Positions 61,953-64,000 of a stretch of DNA of 64,000 bases are shown piece by piece; position 1 is the stretch's first letter, and every line of letters begins with the position of its first letter. The position numbers and the translations under genes are program-made. The stretch comes from Datnioides undecimradiatus (Eukaryota; Chordata; Actinopteri; Lobotiformes; Datnioididae), in the NCBI GenBank assembly GCA_008933995.1, contig WARS01000071.1, positions 1,029,501-1,093,500 on the forward strand, read 5' to 3'. A model generated the notes under the pieces. It did not search any database. It saw only the letters and a list, made by a program, of their open reading frames with translations, and was not told the DNA's origin.

Positions 61953-62873
61953 CCTCTTTCAGCCGCTGCTTGTTTTTAACTCTGTATCTGAAGCAGATGA
62001 AGGATTTCAGTCGTCGATTTTCCGATCTGAAGAATAGAGAAACAAGCTGAGCAACGCAAGCAGGCAGGCTCGGCCGCCGCCTCCAGGACGCCCCTGCAAA
62101 GTGGCCGACAGCGGGAGAAACAGTGGTTTTAAGTGTGGAACTGCTTTTATCTAGTGTTTCTCTGGGTTTGAATCAGCGGCTCTGTTTGTTTTTGGAGAGG
62201 AGGAGACTCTAGGAGAATTCCAGCCCTGTGCAAAAACCTCCTGAACCATCAACACTGAAGGAATCCCAGCTGACAGGAAGACAACAACTCCCAGCATCCC
62301 ACGCTGCTGCACCACGTCACATGACTGCAGCTTTGTGTTGTGGTCGTTGCTCTTCTCATCACTCCATCTCATCTCAGGTGAGGAACTACTCCACCCAGCA
62401 CTAGTTTGTAGAAGTTGTCAACCTGAACAATGTTGCTTTTTGTCATTGAAACACACAAAAAAGGCGATGGGCAGTTAAACTTGAGCTCAGCAGACGAGGA
62501 CTGACTTGATTTTAAGCGTTGAATATGTTGTTGGCCACATTATACACCAGGACCTCATCACACTGCACTCCTGACCCCGGAGGCTTCGGTGAAACACGTC
62601 TGGTCTCCTGCACAGACTGTGCACAGGCCTGGAATAACACATTACTACAGGTTCACTGACTGATAGCTCAGAGTTAATATTAAATCATATGTGCTGAAGC
62701 TGCAGCAGGAGGACAGACGCTGTGAAACAGGTTTGTGGTCCTGATCAGAGCGGCCGTGATCGCAGGATATCGTGTTGATGTGATGAACGTTAGAGGCTGC
62801 GTATGAAAACATACAGGCTGCAGATTCAGTGTTACAGTCCTGTGCAACACAACAGGTTATATATCACAGCGGA

Positions 62874-62875
<2 letters not shown>

Positions 62876-62909
<34 letters not shown>
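62876..62909 (+). repeat. (CA)n microsatellite
   Basis: About 17 CA units. Confidence 0.97.
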
Positions 62910-62911
<2 letters not shown>

Positions 62912-63662
62912 CTACCATGAAGGCAAACACAGCATACAGTGGGACTAAGGCTACAGAGGCTGCATCAGGCCCGTAGATATGAACCAGGCTGTGGGAATGA
63001 GATCGATACGGCGTTATTGATGATCATCAATCGCTGATTATTGAAGAAGAGGCTTTAAAGCAGCGTCCGCGGGAGCGTTTCTGCTGGGCTTTGGTCTCGT
63101 TTGGTCCGCCTTGTTCCTGCATTATGTGACGGGCAAACCAATTAACCGACGGCGCTAATTAACGATGCACGAGCGCTCACACGCGAAACCAACCGGCGGG
63201 GATTGAAACGGAAACGGGTTTCAGCTCAAACAAAGAAAACAAAAAGGTTGTGTAAAATGAGCGAGGCTGGAATTGATCTGCTGCAGCGAACACACACACA
63301 CACACAACACACACACACACGCGGTCAGATTTGCATCACCGCCGTTAAACGCACCGAGCCGCCGTCCCGCACGGACAGAAGCGCCGCTGACTTCTCACCT
63401 GTGCTCCGGGTTCGTCCTCCGCTGCTGTAGAATAATCATGAATCCCCTTCACACACACACACACGCACACACACGCGCACAGTCTCTGTCATCGGGAGGC
63501 TGCTGCGAGCTGTGGCCGCAGACGGCTCCAAAGATCGTCTATGCACAAACACGATCGATCACTCGGTTCGTTTTCTCTGAGCTGGCCTTTAACTGCAGCC
63601 CGAGCCAACAACCAGCCAATGAAACACACTTCAGCCATCACGGACTTTAAAAAGCCCAGATT

Positions 63663-63696
63663 GATGATGATGATGATGATAGACAGATAGATAGAT
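63663..63696 (+). repeat. (GAT)n-(GATA)n compound microsatellite
   Basis: Six GAT units are followed by GATAGACAGATAGATAGATA. Confidence 0.95.
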
Positions 63697-64000
63697 AAGT
63701 AAACAAACAAATTCTTTTTGCAGTTTCTTAAAATAAACAAAATACAAATGACAAATGACAAATAACTCTGTGATCGCGGGAGAAACAACTACAGCTCCCA
63801 TGAATCATTGCAACTGCAAGTGCAGCAACGCTACTGCCTCTGTCATCGCAGTTTGGTTTGGTTATCAACTCGCTCATGAAATAAAGGTGTTTCCCATTCA
63901 AAACAATAACAAAAGATGTGTGTAGCAGCAAGGGACCATGGGAGTTGTAGTCATCAATTTAATGCAGACATGTCTCATGTTATAAGTTTTATCAGGTTTC

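Overview
This is vertebrate nuclear DNA, most likely from a teleost fish. It has no operons or dense ORFs. It is mostly non-coding, very rich in (CA)n/(TG)n microsatellites, with several minisatellites, long pyrimidine tracts and decayed DNA-transposon copies. Nearly every long open frame is a by-product of simple repeats or tandem units divisible by three.

One protein-coding gene is secure, on the minus strand. A 737-bp exon at 51896-52632 starts with ATG and encodes the conserved N-terminal coiled coil of the IQSEC/BRAG family of Arf guanine-nucleotide exchange factors (closest to IQSEC2), followed by Pro- and His-rich low-complexity sequence. It ends in a GTAAGT donor. A second exon lies about 19.5 kb downstream at 32189-32419. 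It is bounded by a strong polypyrimidine-CAG acceptor and a GTAAGG donor, is 231 bp long, and keeps the reading frame in a frame that has no ATG. Its product contains YHQYCCPA, which resembles the HQFCCPA motif I recall from IQSEC3. The IQ motif, SEC7 and PH exons were not found and should lie beyond position 1.

Layout: 1-32188 is intron 2 of that gene as far as I can see; 32189-32419 is exon 2; 32420-51895 is intron 1; 51896-52632 is the first coding exon; 52633-64000 is 5' flank, 5' UTR or upstream introns. The flank holds an unexplained 332-codon plus-strand ORF (53145-54143), a decayed mariner-like transposon (about 55.6-56.7 kb), a CpG- and CTCC-rich possible promoter (59.7-60.6 kb), a second mariner fragment (61.3 kb) and a ~53-bp minisatellite (61.6-61.95 kb). 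A third mariner-like fragment lies in intron 1 (42.7 kb). Three copies of a non-autonomous element with 39-bp internal tandem repeats lie at about 0.1, 22.3 and 46.1 kb.

I see no rRNA, tRNA, CRISPR or recognisable retroviral element. The most useful second-look items are the cryptic exon 2, the minisatellite-bearing non-autonomous transposon, the 332-codon ORF, an acidic-peptide frame at 37.0-37.3 kb, a homeodomain-site-rich block at 35.75-36.07 kb and dispersed ZNF143-like motifs.
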